Source of the DNA: Sedimentitalea todarodis
GTDB lineage: Bacteria > Pseudomonadota > Alphaproteobacteria > Rhodobacterales > Rhodobacteraceae
Assembly: GCF_032595355.1 (NCBI RefSeq)
Contig: NZ_JASMWN010000022.1
Location: 1-64,000 of the forward strand
Length of the DNA: 64,000 nt
Direction: 5' to 3'
The notes below the pieces were generated by a model, which was not told the DNA's origin, did not search any database, and worked only from the letters and a program-made list of their open reading frames with translations. The position numbers and the translations under genes were made by a program. Below, piece by piece: positions 25,699 to 33,402 of this stretch; position 1 is the first letter of the stretch; every line of letters begins with the position of its first letter.

Positions 25699-26142
25699 AT
25701 GAAACTCAGCTTAGCACTTGTTTTCGCAACGTTATTGGTCGCGCCAGTTTGGGCGCAGGAGGGTTCCGAAACGCCGGATACGGCGATGATACAGCCTGCG
25801 GGTGAAAGTGATCTGAGTGATTTTCTCTGGACCAAGCGCCCGGTGGTGGTGTTTGCCGACTCTCCTGCGGATCCGCGATATGCCGAACAGATTGAACGCC
25901 TGAGCGAAGGCATGGGCATGCTGATCGATCGCGATGTCGTCGTTCTGACCGACACCGATCCGGCCGCTGCCTCACCGTTGCGCCAGAAACTGCGACCGCG
26001 CGGGTTCATGCTGGTGCTGGTCGGCAAGGATGGCGGTGTCAAGCTGCGCAAGCCTTTGCCCTGGACGGTGCGGGAAATCACCCGGTCCATCGACAAGACG
26101 CCCGAACGGCAACGCGAAGTGGACCAGAAGCGCGGGCTTTGA
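25699..26142 (+). CDS. secreted DUF4174 family protein
   Basis: 147 aa with signal peptide MKLSLALVFATLLVAPVWA. The mature protein has LSDFLWTKRPVVVFADSPAD, then VVLTDTDP and RGFMLVLVGKDGGVKLRKP. This is the DUF4174 pattern, a thioredoxin-like fold without a CxxC. GGGAG upstream of the ATG at 25699 supports the start; the reading frame extends further upstream without a start signal. It is encoded between scpA and pccA on the opposite strand and runs convergently into pccA with 48 bp between. Periplasmic, function unknown. Confidence 0.85.
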   Translation: MKLSLALVFATLLVAPVWAQEGSETPDTAMIQPAGESDLSDFLWTKRPVVVFADSPADPRYAEQIERLSEGMGMLIDRDVVVLTDTDPAAASPLRQKLRPRGFMLVLVGKDGGVKLRKPLPWTVREITRSIDKTPERQREVDQKRGL

Positions 26143-26190
26143 CCCCCGCAACGCCGGATCGCTTGATATGCGGCTGTCAGCAGCACCGAA

Positions 26191-28191
26191 TCATTCAAAC
26201 TCCATGATCACTTCGTCGACCGCGAGGCTGTCGCCTGCGCCGGCGTTGATCCTGGACACCACGCCCTTTTTCTCGGCGCGCAGGATGTTCTCCATCTTCA
26301 TCGCTTCGATCGAACACAACGCCTGGCCTTCCTGAACCTCGTCCCCGACCTCGACGTCGATCTTCACGACCAGTCCGGGCATCGGGCAAAGCAGCAGCTT
26401 GGACGTATCGGGCGCCACCTTTTCAGGCATCAGTGCTGCCAGTTCCGCCTGCCTGGGCGTTCTGACATGCACCCGCAGATCGGCCCCGCGCGAGCGGATG
26501 CGGAAGCCACCGCTGATCTTGCCCACCTTCAGGACTAGTTGCGCCCCATCAACCCTGACCATTGCAAGGTGGTCTCCGGGCGTCCAGTCACTGCTCACCC
26601 GCATCTTGCAACCATCGGAGAACTTCACGGTCGATCCCTCGGGATCCGCGTCTACCGTGGTGTCGAATCGATGATCCTGCAGGCTGACCACCCAGTCTGT
26701 GCCCACCTTGCGTTCATGGTTGTCCATCCGCCCCGACACGCGGGTGCGACGTATCTCTGCGACGCGGTGCATCGCGGCGCAGGCCGCGGCGATACGCTTC
26801 AGATCGGCCTCGGGGAGGCTGACGCCTTCAAACCCATCCGGATACTCTTCGGCGATAAACGCCGTGGTCATGTCACCAGAGATGAATTTCGGATGATCCA
26901 TCACGGCTGACAGGAATGGCAGATTGTGACCGATCCCTTCGACCTCGAAACTGTCGAGGGCCACGCGCATCCGTTCAATCGCCTCGTGCCGCGTCGGCGC
27001 CCAGGTGCAGAGCTTTGCGATCATCGGGTCATAAAACATGCTGATTTCGCCGCCTTCGTAAACGCCGGTATCATTGCGCACGGCATGGCTGGCTTCGGCA
27101 ACTTCGGCAGGCGGTCGATAGCGGGTCAGACGGCCGATGGATGGCAAAAACCCGCGATACGGATCTTCGGCATACAACCGGTTTTCGATCGCCCACCCGG
27201 TCAGTTTGATGTCACCCTGCGCAAAAGGCAGCTTTTCCCCGTTGGCGACGCGGATCATCTGCTCCACCAGATCAACGCCGGTAATCAGCTCTGTCACCGG
27301 GTGCTCGACCTGCAAACGGGTGTTCATTTCGAGGAAATAGAAGTTCTTGTCGCCATCGACGATGAACTCGACGGTACCCGCACTGGTGTAGCCGACCGCC
27401 TGCGCCAGCGCGACAGCCTGTTCGCCCATGGCCTGGCGCGTCGCTTCGTCCAGAAACGGGCTGGGGGCCTCTTCCACGACCTTCTGGTTGCGCCGCTGGA
27501 TCGAACATTCCCGTTCGCCCAGGTACACGCCGTTCCCATGGCTGTCGCAAAGCACTTGGATCTCGATATGACGCGGCTGCGTGACGAATTTCTCGATAAA
27601 GATCCGATCGTCGCCAAACGAACTGGCCGCCTCGTTCTTGGAACTCTGAAAGCCCTCGCGGGTCTCTTCATCGTTCCACGCGATCCGCATTCCCTTGCCA
27701 CCGCCGCCGGCAGAGGCCTTGATCATCACCGGATAGCCAACCTCGCCCGAAATTTTCACGGCTTCGTCCGCGTCGGCAATGATCCCCATATATCCGGGTA
27801 CGGTTGAAACCCCGGCCTCCTGCGCGATCTTTTTGGAGGTGATCTTGTCGCCCATGGCCTTGATCGCGCCGACCGGAGGGCCGACAAAGGTCACGCCTTC
27901 CGCTTTAAGGGCCTCAGCGAACTTGCTGTTTTCAGAGAGAAACCCATATCCCGGATGCACCGCCTGCGCGCCGGTTTTCCGGATCGCTTCCATCACCTTG
28001 TCGATCACGATGTAAGACTGGTTTGCCGGTGACGGGCCAATGTACACTGCCTCGTCGGCCATCTGAACATGCAATGCATCCTTGTCCACGTCGGAATAGA
28101 TCGCGACTGTGGATATCCCCATCTTGCGCGCGGACTTGATGACCCGGCAAGCGATTTCGCCCCGATTGGCAATCAGGATCTTGTTGAGCAT
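26191..28191 (-). CDS. pccA: propionyl-CoA carboxylase alpha subunit (biotin carboxylase and biotin carrier)
   Basis: About 666 aa. Biotin carboxylase domain: MLNKILIANRGEIACRVI, the ATP-grasp glycine loop KASAGGGGKGMRI, and FLEMNTRLQVEHPVTE. A PCC-type BT linker domain follows, then the C-terminal carrier with EAMKMEN, whose lysine carries biotin. With PccB it carboxylates propionyl-CoA to methylmalonyl-CoA. Start at 28191 (GGACA upstream); the open frame to 28239 is not protein-like. It is separated from pccB by about 2.2 kb holding four small genes. Confidence 0.96.
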   Translation of the reverse strand: MLNKILIANRGEIACRVIKSARKMGISTVAIYSDVDKDALHVQMADEAVYIGPSPANQSYIVIDKVMEAIRKTGAQAVHPGYGFLSENSKFAEALKAEGVTFVGPPVGAIKAMGDKITSKKIAQEAGVSTVPGYMGIIADADEAVKISGEVGYPVMIKASAGGGGKGMRIAWNDEETREGFQSSKNEAASSFGDDRIFIEKFVTQPRHIEIQVLCDSHGNGVYLGERECSIQRRNQKVVEEAPSPFLDEATRQAMGEQAVALAQAVGYTSAGTVEFIVDGDKNFYFLEMNTRLQVEHPVTELITGVDLVEQMIRVANGEKLPFAQGDIKLTGWAIENRLYAEDPYRGFLPSIGRLTRYRPPAEVAEASHAVRNDTGVYEGGEISMFYDPMIAKLCTWAPTRHEAIERMRVALDSFEVEGIGHNLPFLSAVMDHPKFISGDMTTAFIAEEYPDGFEGVSLPEADLKRIAAACAAMHRVAEIRRTRVSGRMDNHERKVGTDWVVSLQDHRFDTTVDADPEGSTVKFSDGCKMRVSSDWTPGDHLAMVRVDGAQLVLKVGKISGGFRIRSRGADLRVHVRTPRQAELAALMPEKVAPDTSKLLLCPMPGLVVKIDVEVGDEVQEGQALCSIEAMKMENILRAEKKGVVSRINAGAGDSLAVDEVIMEFE

Positions 28192-28464
28192 GGGTTGTCC
28201 TTTGACTGTGTGAATTTGGCAGGTTTGCAGGGCCCGCAATCGGCGTATCGCTGCGGTGAGCCGTGCAACAAACGTGTCTCGTCAGGCACTTGATACCGGA
28301 AAAGCGGGCGCAATCCGCCATCGTGTTTTCGGGGTTTGCAAGCTGTGCTGCTCGCCGCAAAAGGGCACGTCCGCCCTTGCATGCACGAATAAGGCGCGGT
28401 TGCAGCCGAAGTTAATGTCTGCTGGGATCTGCGGACATGTCTGTCCGGACAGAGGCGAAGCTGC

Positions 28465-28671
28465 CTAGCTACAGGCGCCCGGCTTTTGCTGGCAGTACAG
28501 GACATTGCCCGCCGCGCCGACGGCTGCGCCGCCAAGGACGTTACCGTCCAGAACAGCCGCTCCGACAGCGCCCGCACCGGCTCCGTACAATGCCTGTTCG
28601 CCCATCGTATCGCCGCAGGCGGCAAGGCCCGCGCATATCGACAGCGCAATCCATAGGTTTGTTGCTCGCAT
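28465..28671 (-). CDS. small glycine-rich lipoprotein
   Basis: 68 aa. MRATNLWIALSICAGLAAC is a lipoprotein signal with lipobox L-A-A-C. The mature part has a short glycine-zipper-like stretch (GAGAGAVGAAVLDGNVLGGA) and two more cysteines near the end (YCQQKPGACS), which may form a disulfide. GGGGCGAG lies upstream of the ATG. Small glycine-zipper lipoproteins of this kind are common between pccB and pccA in this group. It may insert into or stabilise the outer membrane; function unknown. Confidence 0.72.
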   Translation of the reverse strand: MRATNLWIALSICAGLAACGDTMGEQALYGAGAGAVGAAVLDGNVLGGAAVGAAGNVLYCQQKPGACS

Positions 28672-29011
28672 CTCGCCCCTCCTTCTGCCGGTCTGGTGAC
28701 TTGTGCGCCAAATTGGCCACTCGCGTCTTTCCGATGCAACACGAAAGCAAATTCAGTGCGGGAATCGGCAGATCGATGCCGAACCACCGCGCCGCGAGAC
28801 GCACAAAAAGAAACGGGCAGGCAAACGTCATCGACGAAAGCCTGCCCGCTCAGGGAAGGGGTACGGAATAGGTAGTCAGTAAACAGCGCGGGAATACATA
28901 CGCCGCTTACAACTTCTACGGTGGTACATTTATTTTCGTTCGCCAAGAGGGAGTTTTTTGAATCGCCGATTTGAGCCGTTTCTCGCCGATCCGAAGTGCT
29001 TGATTGCGTGA
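28672..29011 (-). other. 340-bp stretch without a supported gene; AT-rich core and a hairpin
   Basis: This interval separates the glycine-rich lipoprotein gene from the next gene on the same strand. The middle (about 28900-28960) is distinctly AT-rich and may hold the promoter of the lipoprotein gene. A long minus-strand frame crosses the whole interval from an ATG at 29015 that overlaps the stop of the 29012-29368 gene. Its first 55 codons could be real, but the rest runs through the lipoprotein gene in another frame and looks non-coding, so I do not call it. The terminator-like hairpin at 28802-28847 is listed separately. Confidence 0.4.
28802..28847 (-). terminator. minus-strand Rho-independent terminator-like hairpin
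   Basis: Inverted arms CGGGCAGGC (28813-28821) and GCCTGCCCG (28839-28847) are perfect 9-bp complements with a 17-nt loop. Read on the minus strand, the stem is followed by TTTCTTTTTG. This would end transcripts coming from the 29012-29368 gene and insulate the lipoprotein gene. Confidence 0.6.
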
Positions 29012-29368
29012 TCATGCCGAGCGTCCGCGAAACACGTCAGGGAAACTGGCCCGGGCAACCGCGACATCCAGCTTCAGGAGTGCCTCGTAGCTCTCTGGAT
29101 CAAAAGGATCTTCTGCCGCAACGACTTCGCGCCCAAAGAGCCAATTCAACCGGCCCGCATCAAGGTTGCCGCGTTCGAACGGCTGATCCCCGAAATGCTC
29201 CCAAATCGCCGCGATGAACCCTGCATCCGCGCGCCGGTCAGCGGGTCTGCGATCCGCAAAGCGTTCGCGCGGCTTGAGCGGGGTCACCCCTTTTGGATTG
29301 GGGCGGCGAATCGTGAACTGGAAATCCGTTCCGGCCAAGCGTCCGGGAAAGCCGCGATGCTTCAGCAT
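29012..29368 (-). CDS. hypothetical protein, about 118 aa
   Basis: A soluble, charged protein with no signal or membrane segment. The central part, FIAAIWEHFGDQPFERGNLDAGR, followed by LNWLFGREVV and DPESYEALLKLDVAVAR, looks like a genuine helical domain. I recall similar small proteins in Roseobacter pcc clusters but cannot name a family. The N-terminal 40 residues are basic. It is one of four small genes lying between pccB and pccA, so expression may follow propionate metabolism; that is only a positional inference. Confidence 0.6.
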   Translation of the reverse strand: MLKHRGFPGRLAGTDFQFTIRRPNPKGVTPLKPRERFADRRPADRRADAGFIAAIWEHFGDQPFERGNLDAGRLNWLFGREVVAAEDPFDPESYEALLKLDVAVARASFPDVFRGRSA

Positions 29369-29440
29369 GGGGTTCCCTCCGCATGCGGCGCAGGAACGAT
29401 AGGGTGCAGGACCAGCCCTTTGGCCATTCCTGCATCCTGA

Positions 29441-29584
29441 TTAGTTGTATTTTCCCGTGTAGGTCGGTTCGATGCTGACAGCTTGCGGTTCTGCCACAAC
29501 GAACTCTTCCCTTGGTGAGGTATCACAGGCTGCGACAGCGACGACCAGACCGATCGCCGCAACAAGTCTGATGCTGGTAGACAT
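29441..29584 (-). CDS. 47-residue lipoprotein
   Basis: A short gene below the usual length cut-off. The minus-strand ATG at 29584 is preceded by AGGAGACA, a strong ribosome binding site. The peptide begins MSTSIRLVAAIGLVVAVAAC, a clear lipoprotein signal with lipobox V-A-A-C, and the mature lipopeptide continues DTSPREEFVVAEPQ and ends YTGKYN before TAA. The mature product would have only 28 residues. A tiny lipoprotein of unknown role; the good Shine-Dalgarno and textbook signal make it more credible than the longer overlapping frame from 29802. Confidence 0.75.
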   Translation of the reverse strand: MSTSIRLVAAIGLVVAVAACDTSPREEFVVAEPQAVSIEPTYTGKYN

Positions 29585-29798
29585 GATTGTCTCCTGACTG
29601 CTCTCTTCGCTTTGCCGGGATCAGCGACCCCGGTCCGCCCCTCGTTGGAGGCAAAAATCGCTTTGGTGCGATCTGCGGAACAGGTAGCGTAGAAACAGTC
29701 AGATTGGAATCGTTGGTTTGTTGACGAACCGGCGAAAGGGGCCGCGCCTAAGTGCTCGCCCCGGATCGCATAGAAAGCCGCAACATCTTGGGTCCGCA

Positions 29799-30200
29799 TC
29801 AATACGCCTCCCAGATACAGTCGGCATCTTCAAGCCGATAGGCCTCGAAATACTGGGTCGCCTGCGGATTCGCCTCTCCGAACGGAACATCGCGATCCGA
29901 CATCGAGATCACAATATGCGTGGACGCCAGCGCAAATTCGGACATGTAGGGAATCACCAGATCGCGACACAGGTGCGCCATGTCCTCCGCGGCAACGTCA
30001 TATGCAACCGACCCGCCATCTCGTGCGATGGCTGGCGCGACAAACCGAAACCGTACCCAGGTCTGGCCGGTTGCATCATCAACGAGCACCTCGTTGAGCG
30101 AGACATCCTGGCCCGAAGGGACCGAAACCGCCTGCTGCGCTACCGCAGTCGTCGCCAACAGCGACAACGCGAGCGTGAGTCCACAGCCTCGGCGGCACAG
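29799..30200 (-). CDS. secreted DUF6497 family protein with an unusual start
   Basis: About 133 aa. The mature sequence VPSGQDVSLNEVLVDD, then VRFRFVAPAIARDGG, VIPYMSEFALAST and FEAYRLEDADCIWEAY fits DUF6497, a Roseobacter-family secreted protein with two conserved cysteines. A signal peptide RRGCGLTLALSLLATTAVAQ precedes it. No ATG or GTG is available in frame near the signal peptide. A CTG at 30200 lies 8 bp after GAAGGAG and is my choice; TTG at 30221 lacks a site. The frame stays open to 30446, and a TTG at 30371 has a strong AAGGAGGT before it, which would give a 57-residue extension. Function unknown. Confidence 0.7.
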   Translation of the reverse strand: MCRRGCGLTLALSLLATTAVAQQAVSVPSGQDVSLNEVLVDDATGQTWVRFRFVAPAIARDGGSVAYDVAAEDMAHLCRDLVIPYMSEFALASTHIVISMSDRDVPFGEANPQATQYFEAYRLEDADCIWEAY

Positions 30201-30415
30201 ATACCGGGCTCCTTCCCCCAAAGCTGCTGGCGCGGTATCTTGCGGGCACGTATCTCTTTTCCGGCCAACGTGTTCACGATACCTGGCCAAAGCGCGCAGG
30301 GCCTGACTCACGCAAGTGACATCTGCAGCATGTGCGATCTTCAACGCCTGGTTTTTGCAAAGCTGGATCAACGTGACCTCCTTGCAGGTCAAATGGGACT
30401 GGTTTGCGCAATTGC

Positions 30416-31948
30416 TCAGAGCGGAATATTGTCGTGCTTTTTCCACGGGTTCTGCAGCGACTTGTTCCGCAAGGATGCAAATGCTCTGCTGACTCGCATC
30501 CGGGTGGAATGCGGCATGATCACCTCGTCCACAAAGCCTTTTTCGGCAGCAGCAAAGGGGTTTGCGAACCGATCCTCATAATCCTTGGTGTGCGCCGCGA
30601 TCTTGTCGGCGTCGCCCAGGTCGGCGCGGTGAATGATCTCTGTTGCGCCCTTGGCGCCCATCACGGCGATTTCGGCGGTCGGCCAGGCATAGTTGACATC
30701 GCCGCGCAGGTGCTTGGATGCCATCACGTCATAGGCACCGCCGTACGCCTTGCGGGTGATCACCGTGACCTTGGGCACCGTCGCTTCGCCATAGGCAAAG
30801 AGCAGCTTTGCCCCATGCTTGATCACGCCGCCATATTCCTGCGATGTCCCCGGCAGGAACCCCGGCACATCGACAAAGGTCAGGATCGGAATTTCGAACG
30901 CGTCACAGAACCGGACGAACCGCGCTGCCTTGCGTGAACTGTCGATATCCAGGCATCCGGCCAGCACCATCGGCTGGTTGGCGACCACGCCGACCGGGCT
31001 GCCTTCGAGCCGGATGAACCCGGCAATGATGTTCTTGGCAAACTCTTCCTGGATTTCATAGAAATCGGACTCGTCCGCAACCTTCAGGATCAACTCTTTC
31101 ATGTCATACGGCGTGTTGGCGTTTTCGGGGATCAGCGTATCCAGGCTCATCTCTACCCGGCCCGGTTCATCAAAGAACGGACGTACCGGCGCCTTGTCGC
31201 GGTTATTCAGGGGCAGGAAATCGACCAGCCGGCGCACTTCGGCCATGGCCTCGACATCGTTCTCGAACGCACCATCCGCGACGCTGGATTTGCGGGTATG
31301 CGTGCCTGCGCCGCCCAGTTCTTCGGCTGTGACGACTTCGTTGGTGACTGTCTTCACCACGTCAGGCCCGGTCACGAACATGTAGGAGGTGTCTTTCACC
31401 ATGAAGATGAAATCGGTCATCGCCGGCGAATACACCGCACCACCCGCGCAGGGGCCCATGATCACGCTGATCTGGGGCACGACGCCGCTGGCCATGATGT
31501 TGCGTTGAAAGACCTCTGCATAGCCGGCAAGGCTCGCCACGCCTTCCTGGATACGCGCGCCGCCGGAATCGTTGATGCCAATGACCGGCGCCCCGTTCTG
31601 CATTGCCATATCCATGATCTTGCAGATTTTCTGGGCGTGCGTTTCAGACAGCGAGCCGCCAAACACCGTGAAATCCTGCGAGAACACGTAAACCATTCGG
31701 CCGTTGATCGTGCCCCAGCCTGTTACCACACCGTCGCCGGCAGGGCGTTGTTTCTCCATTCCGAAATCAGTACACCGATGCGCCACAAAGGTGTCGAACT
31801 CTTCGAAGCTGCCTTCATCCAGCAGCAAGTCGATCCGCTCACGGGCCGTCAGCTTGCCACGCGCATGTTGAGCGTCAATCCGCTTTTGGCCACCACCCAG
31901 ACTGGCGTCCTTGCGGCGGTCCTCCAACTCGGAAAGGATGTCTTTCAT
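30416..31948 (-). CDS. pccB: propionyl-CoA carboxylase beta subunit (carboxyltransferase)
   Basis: 510 aa carboxyltransferase of the crotonase superfamily. It starts MKDILSELEDRRKDASLGGG with the K-R-I-D-A-Q-H-x-R-G-K-L-T-A-R-E-R motif. N-terminal oxyanion-hole loop is GPCAGGAVYSPAM; the C-terminal one is KAYGGAYDVM. It transfers the carboxyl from biotin to propionyl-CoA. Upstream (31949-32125) lie TTTGCAAA-type motifs matching the PccR operator. It is the first gene of the propionyl-CoA cluster on the minus strand and diverges from an MFS gene. Complete. Confidence 0.96.
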   Translation of the reverse strand: MKDILSELEDRRKDASLGGGQKRIDAQHARGKLTARERIDLLLDEGSFEEFDTFVAHRCTDFGMEKQRPAGDGVVTGWGTINGRMVYVFSQDFTVFGGSLSETHAQKICKIMDMAMQNGAPVIGINDSGGARIQEGVASLAGYAEVFQRNIMASGVVPQISVIMGPCAGGAVYSPAMTDFIFMVKDTSYMFVTGPDVVKTVTNEVVTAEELGGAGTHTRKSSVADGAFENDVEAMAEVRRLVDFLPLNNRDKAPVRPFFDEPGRVEMSLDTLIPENANTPYDMKELILKVADESDFYEIQEEFAKNIIAGFIRLEGSPVGVVANQPMVLAGCLDIDSSRKAARFVRFCDAFEIPILTFVDVPGFLPGTSQEYGGVIKHGAKLLFAYGEATVPKVTVITRKAYGGAYDVMASKHLRGDVNYAWPTAEIAVMGAKGATEIIHRADLGDADKIAAHTKDYEDRFANPFAAAEKGFVDEVIMPHSTRMRVSRAFASLRNKSLQNPWKKHDNIPL

Positions 31949-32019
31949 GGCATGTCCTTTTGAAGATTTTGCCGGACCCTACAGAATTGCGGGGCGCAGC
32001 CAAAGTGTTTTTCGGAATA

Positions 32020-32060
32020 TTTGCAAACCATTTACCGAGTCATGATTGCAAAATGCAAAA
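32020..32060 (-). promoter_or_regulatory. TTTGCAAA-type motif cluster upstream of pccB (candidate PccR operator)
   Basis: An exact TTTGCAAA is at 32020-32027. About 20 bp on, ATTGCAAA (32045-32052) runs directly into ATGCAAAA (32053-32060). The cluster lies 70-110 bp before the pccB start, a normal promoter position. PccR of Rhodobacter sphaeroides is reported to act through paired TTTGCAAA motifs before pccB; here the pair is imperfect in sequence and spacing. The pccR gene is 1.4 kb away. The region also precedes the divergent MFS gene. Confidence 0.6.
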
Positions 32061-32125
32061 TTGGTAATTAACACTTGAAGTTGTGGCCGATGCCCGATCT
32101 TGGGCGTATAGGACAGAGTCTCACC

Positions 32126-33340
32126 ATGCCCGACACACCCAACATACGATTTCTGGACCGGCGTACACCGCCGCATATCGGTACGCTGATCCTGATGACC
32201 GGGCTTTCGGCGCTGGCGATGAACATCTTTCTGCCCAGCTTGCCAAACATGACTGTCTATTTCCAGGCGGACTACCGGGTGCTTCAACTCTCGGTGGCGC
32301 TGTATCTGGGCGCCAGCGCGGTGTTGCAGCTCTTCATCGGCCCCTTGGCGGACAAGCTGGGCCGGCGCCCGGTCACGCTCTATGGGATAGTCCTGTTTCT
32401 GCTGGCCACGCTTGGCTGTATTCTTGCGCCGACTGCCGAGATCTTTCTGATCTTCAGAATGTGCCAGGCGGTCATCGCGGTATGCATGGTGCTGGGTCGC
32501 GCCGTGGTCCGGGATATGTTCCCACAGGACAAAGCCGCCAGCATGATCGGTTATGTCACCATGGGCATGGCCGTCGTGCCGATGATTGGCCCGGTGATCG
32601 GTGGAGTCGTGGACGAGATCTTGGGCTGGCAGGCCAATTTCTGGCTGCTGTTTGCACTCGGAGCGATGATGTTATTTTTGATCCATTTCGATATGGGCGA
32701 GACTGGCGGCAAGAGCGGGCTGACCCTGGCACAACAGTTCGGCGAGTATCCCGAACTTCTGCGCAGCCCCCGGTTCTGGGGCTACTCGCTGGCAATGGCG
32801 CTGTCGTCGGGTGCGTTTTTTGCCTATCTTGGTGGGGCCCCTTTCATCGGCACCGACCTCTATGGACTGGAGCCCTCCGCGTTGGGCTTCTATTTCGGCG
32901 CACCGGCCCTGGGGTACTTTCTCGGCAATTTCCTGACGGGCAGGTTTTCCACCCGACTGGGCATCAACATCATGATCCTCTGGGGGTGTATCCTGTGCCT
33001 TGTTGGCATTGCGGCGTCCCTCGCCATCACCTACGCCGGTGCCGACTCCCATTTCACGTTTTTCGGTCTGATGACCTTTGTCGGCCTCGGCAACGGGCTT
33101 TCGATGCCCAACGCCACTGCCGGGATGCTCTCTGTACGACCGCATCTGGCCGGAACCGCGTCGGGCCTTGGGGGCTCCATCATGCTGGGCGGTGGTGCGG
33201 CCCTCAGCGCGCTGGCCGGCGCCTTGCTGACCCCGCAAACAGGGGCTTTCCCCCTGCTCTGGATGATGCTGATCACGGCGATTCTCAGCATCCTCTCGAT
33301 CATCCTGGTGATCCTGCGGCAAAGGCAACTCGGCCTCTGA
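32126..33340 (+). CDS. Bcr/CflA-family multidrug efflux MFS transporter
   Basis: 404 aa with 12 predicted membrane helices. After helix 1 (ILMTGLSALAMNIFLPSLPNM) comes the MFS loop motif GPLADKLGRRPVTLYG, typical of the Bcr/CflA drug-proton antiporters, and a matching second-half pattern. It would export hydrophobic drugs from the inner membrane using the proton gradient. The ATG at 32126 is selected; the open frame from 32075 is not membrane-like. It lies between pccB and pccR and has no evident metabolic tie, but its promoter region contains the TTTGCAAA motifs. Confidence 0.88.
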   Translation: MPDTPNIRFLDRRTPPHIGTLILMTGLSALAMNIFLPSLPNMTVYFQADYRVLQLSVALYLGASAVLQLFIGPLADKLGRRPVTLYGIVLFLLATLGCILAPTAEIFLIFRMCQAVIAVCMVLGRAVVRDMFPQDKAASMIGYVTMGMAVVPMIGPVIGGVVDEILGWQANFWLLFALGAMMLFLIHFDMGETGGKSGLTLAQQFGEYPELLRSPRFWGYSLAMALSSGAFFAYLGGAPFIGTDLYGLEPSALGFYFGAPALGYFLGNFLTGRFSTRLGINIMILWGCILCLVGIAASLAITYAGADSHFTFFGLMTFVGLGNGLSMPNATAGMLSVRPHLAGTASGLGGSIMLGGGAALSALAGALLTPQTGAFPLLWMMLITAILSILSIILVILRQRQLGL

Positions 33341-33356
33341 GCCTTGCACCCTGCAA

Positions 33357-33394
33357 TTTGCAAAGTTAGCATGCGTCTGTTCGAACTTTGCAAA
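33357..33394 (+). promoter_or_regulatory. paired TTTGCAAA operator overlapping the pccR translation start region
   Basis: Two exact TTTGCAAA octamers at 33357-33364 and 33387-33394 are part of a perfect 11-bp inverted repeat: TTTGCAAAGTT (33357-33367) and AACTTTGCAAA (33384-33394). Their centres are 30 bp apart, about three helical turns. The right copy, GAACTTTGCAAA, also matches the RamB consensus [AG]AACTTTGCAAA known from Corynebacterium. It abuts the ribosome binding site of pccR (AAAGG at 33392-33396; ATG 33403), so binding should repress pccR itself. Confidence 0.75.
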
Positions 33395-33402
33395 GGCATG
33401 AC

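Noticed and set aside
28173..29015. A 280-codon minus-strand frame covering the lipoprotein 28465-28671 and part of the pccA leader
   Set aside because: Most of it is out of frame with the lipoprotein gene and rich in arginine, serine and cysteine in shadow-like fashion. Only the first 55 codons could conceivably be real, and no family is recognisable.
29362..29802. A 146-codon minus-strand frame overlapping the end of the DUF6497 gene
   Set aside because: It runs through the 47-residue lipoprotein gene in a different frame, has no Shine-Dalgarno, and its composition (rich in R, S, T, no structure) resembles a shadow frame. The shorter lipoprotein has far better start and signal features.
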